Shown here in pieces: positions 28,295 to 37,696 of a stretch of DNA of 64,000 nucleotides (its first letter is position 1; each line of letters starts with the position of its first letter). The stretch spans positions 1-64,000 of the forward strand of contig CAVULE010000004.1 of assembly GCA_963742315.1 (NCBI GenBank), written 5' to 3'. The stretch is from AV69 sp963742315. GTDB taxonomy: Bacteria > Verrucomicrobiota > Verrucomicrobiia > Chthoniobacterales > UBA10450. A program made the position numbers and the translations under genes. The notes under the pieces were generated by a model. It was not told the DNA's origin, ran no database searches, and was given only the letters and a program-made list of their open reading frames with translations.

Positions 28295-31200
28295 ATGTGG
28301 ATTGTTCGCCTAGCTCTCCGCCGGCCCTACACGTTTGTCGTGGCGGCGCTGCTGCTGCTCTTGATGACGCCTTTTGTCCTAACCAAGACGCCGACCGATA
28401 TTTTTCCGGCTATCAACATCCCGGTGGTCAGCGTGATTTGGAGCTACACCGGACTGCCGGCCGACCAGATCGCGCAACGAATTGTTTACAGCGAGGAACG
28501 CGCGCTCACGACCACGGTCGACAATATCGAGCACATCGAGTCAACCTCCTATGACAGCTTCGGCGTAATCAAAGTCTTCTTTCAACCGGGCACGAACCCT
28601 TCGACCGCGGTGGCCCAATTGACCGCCGTGTCGCAAACCATTTTGAGACAGCTGCCACCGGGAACCACTCCGCCGCTGATCATCCAATACAGCGCGTCCA
28701 CGGTTTCTATTCTCCAGTTCGGAATCAGCAGCACCAAACTTTCCGAGCAGCAGGTCTTCGACATCGCTCTAAACCAGATTCGCGTCGGACTGATCAGTGT
28801 GCCGGGAGTCAGCATTCCCTATCCATATGGCGGAAAGCAAAGGGTGGTTTCGGTCGATCTCGATCTGAAGGCGTTGGAGGCAAACAACCTTGTCGAATCA
28901 GATGTCGTCACTGCCATCAGCAACGGCTCTCTCACCTATCCGAGCGGCACCGCCAAGATCGGCGGGAAAGAAGTGCCCATTGATCTAAACGTTAACCCGC
29001 CGCGGATCGATCTGTTGAACGATCTGCCGATCAAAAGGGTGGGCGGCACTGTGATTCATGTAAGCGACGTGGCACAGGTGCGTGATGGCTATTTCCCGCA
29101 GGAAAACATCGTTCGGCAGGATGGCGTCCGCAGCACCCTGCTGAGCATCTTCAAGAATGGCAGCGCGTCCACTCTTTCCGTTGCGGCGGGCGTGAAGGCT
29201 GCCATGGCCAACATTCTCAAGACCGTGACGAGCGATATCCAGGTAAAGCAATTCGCCGATCAATCCGTGTTCGTGAAGGCGGCGGTCAGCGGGGTCGTTA
29301 GGGAAGGTGTGATCGCAGCTGCTTTGACCGCGCTGATGATTTTGCTCTTTCTCGGTTCATGGAGAAGCACACTCATCATTGCGGTGTCCATTCCGCTTTC
29401 GGTGTTGTCGTCTCTGGCAATCCTGAGCCTGCTCGGTCAGACAATCAACATCATGACGCTTGGCGGTCTGGCGCTGGCCGTCGGCATCCTGGTGGATGAT
29501 GCCACGGTGACAATCGAAAACGTCGAGCGTCATCTGGCATCAGGTGAAAAATTGGAAGATGGAATTCTGAAAGGCGCGGGTGAAATCGCGTTGCCGGCAA
29601 TGGTTTCAACTTTCTGTATCTGCATTGTCTTCGTCCCGATGTTTTCTCTGTCCGGGGTGGCGCGCTATCTCTTCGTGCCGTTGGCCGAAGCCGTCATGTT
29701 CGCCGTGATCTCTTCCTACGTGCTTTCGCGCACGCTGGTGCCAACGATGATTATGTGGTTCGAGCGGCATCAGCACGAACGAGACCGGCCGGAACGCACG
29801 TCGCGTTTTGGGTCCGACCACTGGTCGCCTTCCAGCAAGGTTTTGAAAAGGCGTTCAATCGCTTTAGGGAAGCTTATGCAGACTTGTTAGGCAAAGTCCT
29901 GGAACACAGAGCGGCTTTCGCCGTTGGATTTCTCTCGTTTTGCGTTGCCATCCTGGCTGCTCGTTCCCTTTCTTGGGCAGAATTTCTTTCCCGACGGTGG
30001 ATGCAGGGACGTTTCGATTGCACGTGCGCGCGCCTACCGGCACGCGGATCGAGCAAACCGCCAAGCTGGTTGACGAAGTGGAAGCCGCCATTCGTCGTCA
30101 AATTCCCGCGAACGAACTGGAGGGTATTCTCGACAACATCGGGCTTCCGGTTTCGGGCATCAATTTGAGCTACAACGACAGCGGAATTTCAGGGCCGGCC
30201 GACGCCGACATTCTGGTTTCGCTGAAACCCAATCACAAGCCGACAGCGAATTATGTCCGCAATCTGCGTCTGAGTCTGAACCGCGAGTTTCCCGGCACAA
30301 CCTTTTACTTCCTGCCGGCCGACATCGTCAGCCAAACGCTTAACTTCGGACTTCCGGCGCCGCTGGACATTCAAGTTGTCGGTCGAAATGAAACCGTCGA
30401 CCAGCAGGTCGCCGAATTCCATAGCTCAAAAAATCCGTCAGGTTCGCGGGGCGGTTGATGTGCGGGTTCAGCAGCCTAACGATTTGCAGCGATTCGAGTT
30501 CAACGTCGATCGAACAAAGGCGATGGAGCTCGGGCTGAGCGAGCGAGATGTGGCCGGTTCCGTGCTGCTCTCTTTGAGCGGCAGCAGCCAGGTGACGCCG
30601 ACCTACTGGCTCGATTACACCACCGGCGTCCAATATCTCGTCAATGTCCGGGTCCCGGAACGTCAGACGACTACGCTCTCTGAGCTGAGGTCGATGCCGC
30701 TTAGCGCGTCTAAACCTGGAACTGGCAATGGTCAGATTCTCGACAATGTAACTGACGTAAGCACGGATCACGAGCCAACCCATCTACACGCACTATAACG
30801 TTATCCCGGTAGTCGATGTTTACGGCGGAGTCGGAGGCAGAGATCTCGGTGGAGTGCTAAGTGACATTAAGCCTATCGTTGCGCAGGCCCAGAAGACTGC
30901 GCCGCAAGGCGTCAGCATTGTTCTGCGCGGACAAGCATCGACGATGAGTTCCAGCTTTCTCGGATTGGGCATCGGAATGTTAGTGGCGATTGCGCTCATC
31001 TATCTGCTGCTCGTGGTCAATTTCCAGAGCTGGCTCGACCCATTCATTATTCTAACGGCATTAACCGGTGCGCTCGCGGGCGTGATTTGGGGGCTGCATG
31101 TTACGAGCACGACGTTGAGCGTTCCAGCAATGATGGGCGCGATCATGTGTCTCGGCGTCGCCACTGCTAATTCTGTTCTGGTGGTGACCTTTGCGCGCAC

Positions 31201-31498
31201 TCACCTTCAGGAAGGAATGGATTCAGTGAAAGCAGCATGGGAAGCCGGCACTGGCCGCTTGCGTCCAGTGATCATGACGGCGACGGCGATGATCATCGGA
31301 ATGTTACCAATGGCGCTTGGTCTTGGTGAAGGCGGCGAGCAGAACGCGCCGCTCGGCCGCGCGGTCATTGGCGGTCTCATGCTCGCCACCGTCGCAACGC
31401 TACTTTTTGTGCCGGTGGTATTCAGCCTGTTGCACCGTCAGGCAGCCGGCACTGCGCAAGGCAGAACCGAAAGAAAATGTTCCATCAACGGTCCTTGA
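28295..31498 (+). CDS. RND-family efflux permease, frameshifted
   Basis: About 1068 residues, full length for an AcrB/MexF-like proton-driven inner-membrane pump. It starts MWIVRLALRRPYTFVVAALL; porter-domain features include PTDIFPAINIPVVSVIWSYT and QLPPGTTPPLIIQYSAS; the TM4 proton-relay region is TLGGLALAVGILVDDATVTI with the two aspartates. The second half repeats the fold and ends MTATAMIIGMLPMALGLGEG and a long last span. Frames change near 29800, 29970, 30420 and 30775. It is followed by its adaptor; no TolC-type channel is adjacent. Substrate not predictable. Confidence 0.92.
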
Positions 31499-31536
31499 GG
31501 AGGCCGTTTCCGCAACCTAAACACATCCCTCTATAC

Positions 31537-32747
31537 ATGAGCACAACTACTCCTATCCCGACAGCGTCGGACTCTCCGACGAACATAAAACAGGACCCGA
31601 TCCGGGCTCGCCGAAGACATCGCTTTATCCTGATGTCCGGCGGAGCGATTGCTTCTGATCGCATTGGTCGCTGGCTTTGTTCCGCAGTTCCGGCAGCGAC
31701 AAACAGCTGCGGCTGATACCAAGGAGTTGGCGATTCCGACGTGGCCGTGGTTTCACCAACTGCTACCACGCCTCACAGCGGGCTTAACTTACCAGCTGAA
31801 GTCAAACCATGGCAGGAAGCATCTATCTTCGCGCGAGTGAATGGATACCTAAAAGACTGGCTCGTGGATATCGGCGCGCACGTCCAGAAAGACCAGTTGC
31901 TCGCCGAGATCGACACACCTGATCTCGATCAGCAGCTCGCGCAAGCCCGGTCGCAGGCTGTGCTAGCGAAAAGAAATTTGGAACAGGCCAAAAAGCACGA
32001 ACACGAAATGGCAGGAGTTATACAAAGAAGGTGTCGTCTCCCAACTTGATGCCGAGAACACCGACACTTCGCAGGGCACGAACCAGGCCAACACCGAAGC
32101 GTTTGCCGCCAATCTTCGTTTCCTCGAACAGGAAGTCGCCTTTAAACGTGTGACCGCACCTTTCGCTGGTATCATCACGGTCCGTAACGTGAACGTCGGC
32201 GACCTGATTACCGCGAACAATACGAGCTTCGAGATGTTTCACATTCAACAAACAGATCCTCTGCGCGTTTATTTTCGTATCCCGCAGGAGGACGCAGCGA
32301 ACATCGCGGTGGGACAAACCTTCAACGTTCAGGTCGGCGCGGAAAGCGCAAAGACGTATCCGGGAAAAGTGATTTCCACGTCGGGAGCGGTCTCCCCGGA
32401 TTCCCGAACGATGCTTGTTGAGTTACAGGTCGAATAATTCGAAGAACGAGATTCTGCCTGGCAGCTACGCCACCGTCCGTGTGCCAGAGGTTGCTTTAGG
32501 AAAGCTGGTTACTTTACCTGATAACACACTCATATTTCGCGGGAAAAATGTGAAAGTTGGCGTCGTGGACGCCAAGGGCGTCGTCCAACTCCGCGACGTC
32601 AAAGTCGGACGGGACTTTGGCGTCCAATCCGAAATCCTGAGCGGCGTTACCGAATCTGACAAGGTAATCGTCAATCCGTCCGACTCCCTAACGAGCGGCA
32701 CAGAGGTTCACGTTAGCTCGCTGCAGCCTCAAGCGCAGAAGCAATAA
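31537..32747 (+). CDS. RND efflux periplasmic adaptor (HlyD/MFP family), frameshifted
   Basis: About 400 residues. After a cytoplasmic start MSTTTPIPTASDSPTNIKQD, a membrane anchor (ALLLIALVAGFVPQF) is in a shifted frame from about 31645; the barrel-sandwich part reads PAEVKPWQEASIFARVNGYL, KDWLVDIGAHVQKDQLLAEI and DTPDLDQQLAQARSQAVLAK. The beta-barrel follows (VTAPFAGIITVRNVNVGDLI) and the C-terminus is DSLTSGTEVHVSSLQPQAQK. Frame changes lie near 31645, 31730, 32010 and 32435. It would connect the upstream RND pump to an outer-membrane channel. Confidence 0.88.
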
Positions 32748-32833
32748 CATGAGCCTCCTTACCTAAAGGGATGGACAGCTGACGACGGTTTGTCACAATC
32801 GTGCTCGGTTCTATGACACTGCCGAACCAATCG

Positions 32834-34381
32834 ATGAAGTCGTGGCGCAGTGTGAACCATCTGGCGTCGTGCATTCTGGCCATTTCTTTGCTCTGGTCCG
32901 CTTCGGCAATTGCCACCGAGAATTTCGCGGGCTTTCGTCACATTGATACTAGCGGTGAGCCGCCGGAGGCTACGCAGGGTGCACCCGACTGGGGACCCGT
33001 CCAAACGGACAAGGCCTCCATCGCCAATCTTTCTCCCGTTCTTTTACCCTTCTTTAACAACGGACCTGTATTCGGACTGCCCGGGACCGTTGTCGGCGAC
33101 TTTTGGCAAAATACGCAACTGACCGGTGACTGGGGCGGCTTTCGAACAAGCCTGGCGGAGCATGGCATTTTCTTTGATCTATACTCAACGAGCTCCTACC
33201 AGGATGTCGCCTCAGGCGGTCTCAAAACCGGCAGTTCTTTCGTCGAGAATCTTCAGCTCTCTATTAATATCGATACTGGCCGCGCAGGGCTCTGGCCGGG
33301 CGGTCTTTTCCACTTTACCGTGGGGTCCCGATTTGGGGACTCGGCGAAAAATACTTTTACGGCCGGTTCCTCGGTCCCGCAGAACACCGGACTCGCGTTT
33401 CCCGGTCCTTTCTTCGACCGCGATATTTATCCGACGGAATACTTTCTGGTTCAGGCGCTGACGCCGCAATTCAGTCTTCTTTTAGGCAAGCTGGCGATTC
33501 TCGACATCGCCGACCAAACGCTCTTCGCCGACAGCGCGAAATACTATTTTGCGAACCTGAATTTCAACAAGAACCCGATCGCGCTTACTTTCTATAATAC
33601 GCATACGATTGCGGCGGCTGGAGTCTGGACGCCGACCAAATGGTTAACCATTGCTGGAGGAGTGTTTGATCCGAATACGCAGGCGAGCAACTTCGTCGCT
33701 CACGCCTTTGACAAGGTAAACCTCTACACCGGGTGGATATTTTCCTACACGGTCGGCGGTCTGCCGGGCCAGTTCGAGCCGCAGTACAATTGGACCGACA
33801 AGCCAAAGATCGACCTGGAGTCACCTTTTGGCTCGTTATCCCTGGCGCAGATTCCAAGCGCGATCGGGCTTCTCCTGGGCAGTCCTTCGAGTGGGAAGCT
33901 CCCGATTAATTACAAATCGACCACCTGGGGTACGATCGAGAACATTTCGCAGTACCTCTACGTGAAGGATGATCCAGCCACGATTGCCGGAAAACTGAAA
34001 AGTGGCCAGCCGCTTAACGGAGTTGGAATATTGGCAAGGTTCGGGTACTCGCCTCCGGAAGCCAGTACGGTCACTGTTCATGGTAGCGTGGCGCTGTTTG
34101 CGCACGGTCTCTGCGAGGCGAGGAAGTATGACAGCTTTGGCGTTGGCTATTACTACAACGCGATCAGCAATGACTTAAAGAACAGTATCAAGCGACTGAC
34201 GTTCAACACGGCTTCAGCTAATGACGAAATGGGAATGGAAATTTTCTACGATTTCGCCATCACGCCTGCGATCCGGTTCATTCCAAGCTATCAACACATC
34301 TGGGATCCGATTGCCGCTCAAGTGTCCAAACATGAAAACGCGGCGGATGTATTTCTTAGCCGGATAACTGTGGCTTTTTGA
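32834..34381 (+). CDS. OprB-like outer-membrane porin
   Basis: Intact protein of about 515 residues. MKSWRSVNHLASCILAISLL plus WSASAIA looks like a signal peptide, so I prefer ATG 32834 to the upstream starts at 32801/32813. The mature part begins after a variable stretch with GDFWQNTQLTGDWGGFRTSL and FDLYSTSSYQDVASGG, typical of the carbohydrate-selective OprB family, with alternating beta-strand patterns throughout and a terminal SRITVAF ending in phenylalanine as in outer-membrane barrels. Such porins admit sugars or similar solutes; the position after an RND pump may be coincidental. Confidence 0.85.
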   Translation: MKSWRSVNHLASCILAISLLWSASAIATENFAGFRHIDTSGEPPEATQGAPDWGPVQTDKASIANLSPVLLPFFNNGPVFGLPGTVVGDFWQNTQLTGDWGGFRTSLAEHGIFFDLYSTSSYQDVASGGLKTGSSFVENLQLSINIDTGRAGLWPGGLFHFTVGSRFGDSAKNTFTAGSSVPQNTGLAFPGPFFDRDIYPTEYFLVQALTPQFSLLLGKLAILDIADQTLFADSAKYYFANLNFNKNPIALTFYNTHTIAAAGVWTPTKWLTIAGGVFDPNTQASNFVAHAFDKVNLYTGWIFSYTVGGLPGQFEPQYNWTDKPKIDLESPFGSLSLAQIPSAIGLLLGSPSSGKLPINYKSTTWGTIENISQYLYVKDDPATIAGKLKSGQPLNGVGILARFGYSPPEASTVTVHGSVALFAHGLCEARKYDSFGVGYYYNAISNDLKNSIKRLTFNTASANDEMGMEIFYDFAITPAIRFIPSYQHIWDPIAAQVSKHENAADVFLSRITVAF

Positions 34382-34396
34382 CGAGCCTAATTGCCT

Positions 34397-34658
34397 TGAG
34401 AACCCATCTCATAAATAGGGAACGGGTGCGTTGCCAGGGATTTGGCGCTGCGGCAAGGCGCGAGGAGGGAGAATATCCTTCATGGATCTTCGACCGACGA
34501 GCAACGCCGCCGCAACGGCAACCCTCGGGCAGCCCTGGCGGGCGGCTGGCTGCGTTGCTCCTCAGTCACAGAGCGCTGGCTATGCTCCTTCGTCGCGCCT
34601 TGCCAGCCGCCCGCCAGAAAACAGCGCACCCATTTCCTATTTATGAGATGGGTTCTAG
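34397..34658. mobile_element. MITE-like element with ~36-bp terminal inverted repeats
   Basis: The first ~36 bases (starting AGAACCCATCTCATAAATAG) recur in inverted orientation at 34623-34658 with about four mismatches. The 190 bases between are GC-rich and non-coding, with several internal complementary stretches. No transposase is inside, and I see no clear target-site duplication. The structure fits a miniature inverted-repeat element mobilised in trans. Confidence 0.65.
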
Positions 34659-34786
34659 TCCTGCAATTGCCGCCCCGAACAGTATCGGAGCTCTCAACGC
34701 CACGCGCACCCAAGCAAATACAATTTTGTCTTGATGTTTTGTTTACAAATTTCGCATTCTGCGTTTCCTGTCGGGAGGAGAACGTT

Positions 34787-35038
34787 ATGCCCGAGGTTTC
34801 TTTCGCCCGTGATATCGGGCCATTGTTTCGCGATGTCGATATTGCGCACATGGAGGTGCACGGCATAAGGTTAGACGATTACACCTTCATGTCCGATCCG
34901 GACAATGCTAACAAAGTGCTCGAAACACTTTCGCCGCACAAAGGCGACCCGCCTTCCATGCCACCCGGCGGGCCCTATTGGACCGCGGACCAGCTCGCGT
35001 TGTTCGCCCAGTGGCAGAACGAGGGCTACCAGCCTTAA
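34787..35038 (+). CDS. Small conserved-looking protein, cytochrome-like fold without haem motif
   Basis: 83 residues, MPEVSFARDIGPLFRDVDIA, preceded by TCGGGAGGAG, an excellent ribosome-binding site. The pattern SFARDIGPLFR...MPPGGPYWTADQLALFAQWQ resembles the start and end of the cytochrome-c-like domains of Planctomycete/Verrucomicrobial proteins, but no CxxCH haem site exists. Function unknown. Confidence 0.6.
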   Translation: MPEVSFARDIGPLFRDVDIAHMEVHGIRLDDYTFMSDPDNANKVLETLSPHKGDPPSMPPGGPYWTADQLALFAQWQNEGYQP

Positions 35039-35122
35039 GAGCCTGTTGAAGATATCGGTGGCTTGCGCTGCCTGCGCGAAAATCGTGATGCGGTCGTAAC
35101 CGAGTGGCGTTTCCGCCGACTG

Positions 35123-35226
35123 CTCTAGTCCTGACGCAGCGGTCCAGATTCTCCTAACTTCGTTCAACGTTCCGAAAAAAATTTCACGTTCTGTGAAATG
35201 TCGATCTTCGAACGCTTGAGAAAGAG
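35123..35226 (+). repeat. Dispersed leader element, copy I (extended form)
   Basis: Extended copy: CTCTAGTC, then TCCAGATTCTCC and ACTTCGTTCAACGTT, then the perfect TTTCAC-GTTCT-GTGAAA palindrome (35182-35198) and the mini-ORF MSIFERLRK. About 100 bases match 35825-35929. Here the frame stays open into the MaoC gene. Confidence 0.8.
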
Positions 35227-35246
35227 AAAGAAATCAACACTTCAGA

Positions 35247-35801
35247 TGATCAAAACCATTACAAACACTCAAACCGTCGAACGCATGAACTCACACACCG
35301 ACAGACGCAATCAGCCCGGCTCCTTTGATCCGGTTGGCTTTACCGTCGTGCCTCCGCGAAGGTTCGAGGACTTACGCGTCGGCGACGTATTCCGCGCCCC
35401 AAGCCGCACACTGACGGATGCGCATGCCTCCGCTTTCCAAACGGTTTCGGCTGACAATCACCCGATCCACTACGATGTCGAGTACGCGCGCCGACACGGG
35501 CATACTGCTCCTGTGGTGCATGGATTGCAAGTTCTCGCCTTCACTGCTCCTGGTGCCACCCTCTTTCCGCAATACATCGGCGACGTGTTTCTTGCGTTTA
35601 CGAGCGCCTCGTGTCAGATTCCTGAAGGAGGTGCATGCGGGGGACACGCTGTATCCCCAACTCGAAATCATTAAGCTGACAACGCAGGGAGACACGGGCA
35701 TCGTAACCACGCGGGCGACGGTGCATAACCAACGAGGTGAGCTCGTGCTCGACGGCGAGCACACGTACTCGCTGAAAGCTGCGTCCGCGGACGAAAAGTA
35801 A
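35247..35801 (+). CDS. MaoC-like (R)-hydratase, one frameshift
   Basis: Hot-dog-fold enoyl-CoA hydratase of about 185 residues. The N-terminus may be at 35247 (MIKTITNTQTVERMNSHTDR) or 35286; the open frame also extends back to leader copy I at 35198, giving an in-frame MSIFERLRKRKKSTLQ fusion. The hydratase 2 motif with catalytic Asp and His is SADNHPIHYDVEYARRHGHT followed by APVVHGLQVLAF. The frame changes near 35625, before DTLYPQLEIIKLTTQGDTG and the stop at 35801. It would hydrate trans-2-enoyl-CoA or a related acyl thioester. Confidence 0.82.
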
Positions 35802-35824
35802 CGAGTCCATTGACGAGTAGAATC

Positions 35825-35929
35825 CTCTAGTCTGGACGCGGCGATCCAGATTCTCCCAACTTCGTTCAACGTTTCGAAAGAAATTTCACGTTCTGTGAAA
35901 TGTCCATCTTCGAACGCTTGAGAAAATAG
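35825..35929 (+). repeat. Dispersed leader element, copy J (extended form)
   Basis: Second extended copy, nearly identical to copy I over about 100 bases. Palindrome at 35884-35900, mini-ORF MSIFERLRK plus TAG at 35900-35929, and a GTG start for the next small gene one base later. Confidence 0.8.
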
Positions 35930-35930
35930 C

Positions 35931-36044
35931 GTGAAGACAAATTCAACCACCTCCGACTGGAACGTTTCCTTCTGGTTCGCCGTCTCGAGTCCGTTGCTCG
36001 GTGTTCTGCTCGTCATCCTCGCCGTGGCGATTTTTTGTCGATGA
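35931..36044 (+). CDS. Small single-span membrane protein, MKT family type member
   Basis: 37 residues from a GTG right after leader copy J: MKTNSTTSDWNVSFWFAVSS then PLLGVLLVILAVAIFCR. It is the clearest copy of the family: short polar N-terminus, aromatic WFAVSSPL, a hydrophobic helix and a terminal basic residue. Related products are at 15664, 16068, 17062 (relic) and 24729. Function unknown; size and layout would fit a regulator or subunit of a membrane complex, or a type I toxin-like peptide. Confidence 0.6.
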   Translation: MKTNSTTSDWNVSFWFAVSSPLLGVLLVILAVAIFCR

Positions 36045-36055
36045 TCGACGAAGCC

Positions 36056-36143
36056 ATGAGCATAACGCCAATAGTCTTCGCTCTTGATCATTCTACTGTT
36101 CGGGTTCGATTCGGCCGGACCAGTGAAGAGACACCAAAACTGA
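36056..36143 (+). CDS. Small hydrophobic ORF after the MKT gene, frameshifted
   Basis: ATG 36056 follows the MKT gene at the same distance as in the 15664/15887 pair. The first frame gives MSITPIVFALDHSTVRV; a shifted frame gives a better membrane-type sequence SLLIILLFGFDSAGPVKRHQ ending at 36143. The unit is probably a second copy of the two-gene arrangement. Confidence 0.4.
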
Positions 36144-36202
36144 GAGTGGTCTGCGTTCATCCCTGTCACCCGCGTTATCCGCGGTTTGAAGATTTTCGAA
36201 GA

Positions 36203-36244
36203 TTTTCTGAAATGTCGATCTTCGAAAGCTTGAGAAAGAAATAG
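36203..36244 (+). repeat. Dispersed leader element, copy K
   Basis: TTTTCTGAAATG then the mini-ORF MSIFESLRKK and TAG (36212-36244). A gene starts 18 bases later. Confidence 0.75.
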
Positions 36245-36262
36245 CTAACCAAATCGAAACAC

Positions 36263-36653
36263 ATGAACGCTGCCGAAGATTACGCATCCGGGACGAATCA
36301 GAAGGATTTGGCGGCCGGGGTCCTTAAACAGGCCGCACTCGGACTTGCGACGATTTCATGGCGCGACGAGCGCGGTCGAGCGGGAACTTTATCTCGATGC
36401 TTATCGCTGGGTCATTTCCGATGATTGTTCCTGGCCGTTTTCGTTCCTGAACGTTTGCCAACTACTGAATCTCGCGCCGGAAAGCCTTCGTCAGGAGCTT
36501 TCGGCGACGCGTCACTTGGCTTGTTTAGCTACTTGGACCCGGCGGGGCGGACGCGCTGCGCGTTCGATTCCAAATTTTTCTCAATCGCGTTTTCACAACG
36601 AACCGCAACCCAAACGCGGTCGATCCGGTTCCTCTAACTCACGCTTCCACTAG
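36263..36653 (+). CDS. Hypothetical protein, frameshifted
   Basis: Starts MNAAEDYASGTNQKDLAAGV and, after a frame change near 36345, continues FHGATSAVERELYLDAYRWV and ISDDCSWPFSFLNVCQLLNL, then loses protein character. About 125 residues. The DAYRWV-SWPFSF-VCQ pattern looks like a conserved soluble bacterial protein, but I cannot name a family. Preceded by leader copy K. Confidence 0.5.
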
Positions 36654-36831
36654 CATGAAAAGAGCACGGTTTGCTCAAAAGTTGCGTCGAATTTTGCGGT
36701 CAGTTGTTAGGGAGTCCAACTACAGACACGATCCTCTGCTCATCAACAGCCTGGCCGCATTCAATTTCCGCCCGCCAATCAGGCTCGAGTTTCCCGGCGA
36801 ACGACTCGCGCGCACCGGCGCGCTTCTCACA

Positions 36832-37679
36832 ATGAACATCACCACGATTGTTCTTATCCCCGGCCTTTGGATGACGGCGCTCTGTTGGGAGCACTGGGTC
36901 AAACATTACTCGGAAAAAGGTTACTGCGTCATCGCCGCCAACTGGCCCGGCATGGACGGCGACATCGAACAACTTCGCCGCGATCCAAGCAGCTTCGCAA
37001 CTCTTGGACTGACTGAAGTTGTCGATCATTACGAGCAAATCATTCGCGAGCTCGAAACTCCGCCGATCATCATCGGATATGGCTTCGGCGGTTTGGTGAC
37101 ACAGATTCTTCTCGATCGCGGATGGGGTGCAGCCGGTGTCGCGATCGCCAGTGCTCCGGTAAAGGGAATTGCTCGGTTGCCGTTGTCGATTTTGAAGCTG
37201 GCGTTCTCAGTTCTCGGCAAGTCTCTTCAACAACAAGACCGCTTCGCTGACTCCGGAACAATTTCATCACGCGTTTGCAAACTCGCTGACGGAAACCCAA
37301 TCGCTCGACGCCTTCAAACGTTACGTCGTGCCGGCTCCGAATCGGGTTTTGTTGCAAACAGCGTTCGCAAATTTCACTTCGCACAGCGCAGCCACCGTCA
37401 ACTTTCGGAACGACACACGGGCGCCGCTTCTCCTGGTGGCGGGCGGCAAAGATCGCGTCACGCCGAGCTCACTCGTCAAAGCGAACTTCGACCTCTATCG
37501 AGAATCGAAAGCCGAAACTGATTACAAAGAATTCCCGGACCAAACGCATTTCACGCTTGCTTCAGGAAACGAAAGTCGCTGACTACGTGCTCGGTTGGGC
37601 GCTCTGTCGCGCCAATGGGTCAAAGCTAACCGCCTTTCCAAATCAGACCGACACCTGGTCGGTTCAACTCTCAGCCTAA
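36832..37679 (+). CDS. Alpha/beta hydrolase with altered nucleophile elbow, frameshifted
   Basis: About 280 residues, MNITTIVLIPGLWMTALCWE, an alpha/beta hydrolase whose relatives carry GHSFGG at the nucleophile elbow. Here the motif is GYGFGG (near 37075-37092): serine replaced by glycine and histidine by tyrosine. Other parts are normal: TEVVDHYEQIIRELETPPII before the elbow, APLLLVAGGKDRVTPSS with the acid region, and DQTHFTL with the catalytic histidine. Frames change near 37215 and 37560. With no nucleophile it is unlikely to be an ordinary hydrolase; it could be non-catalytic or misread. Confidence 0.78.
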
Positions 37680-37696
37680 CGAAAAGGAGATCTAAT

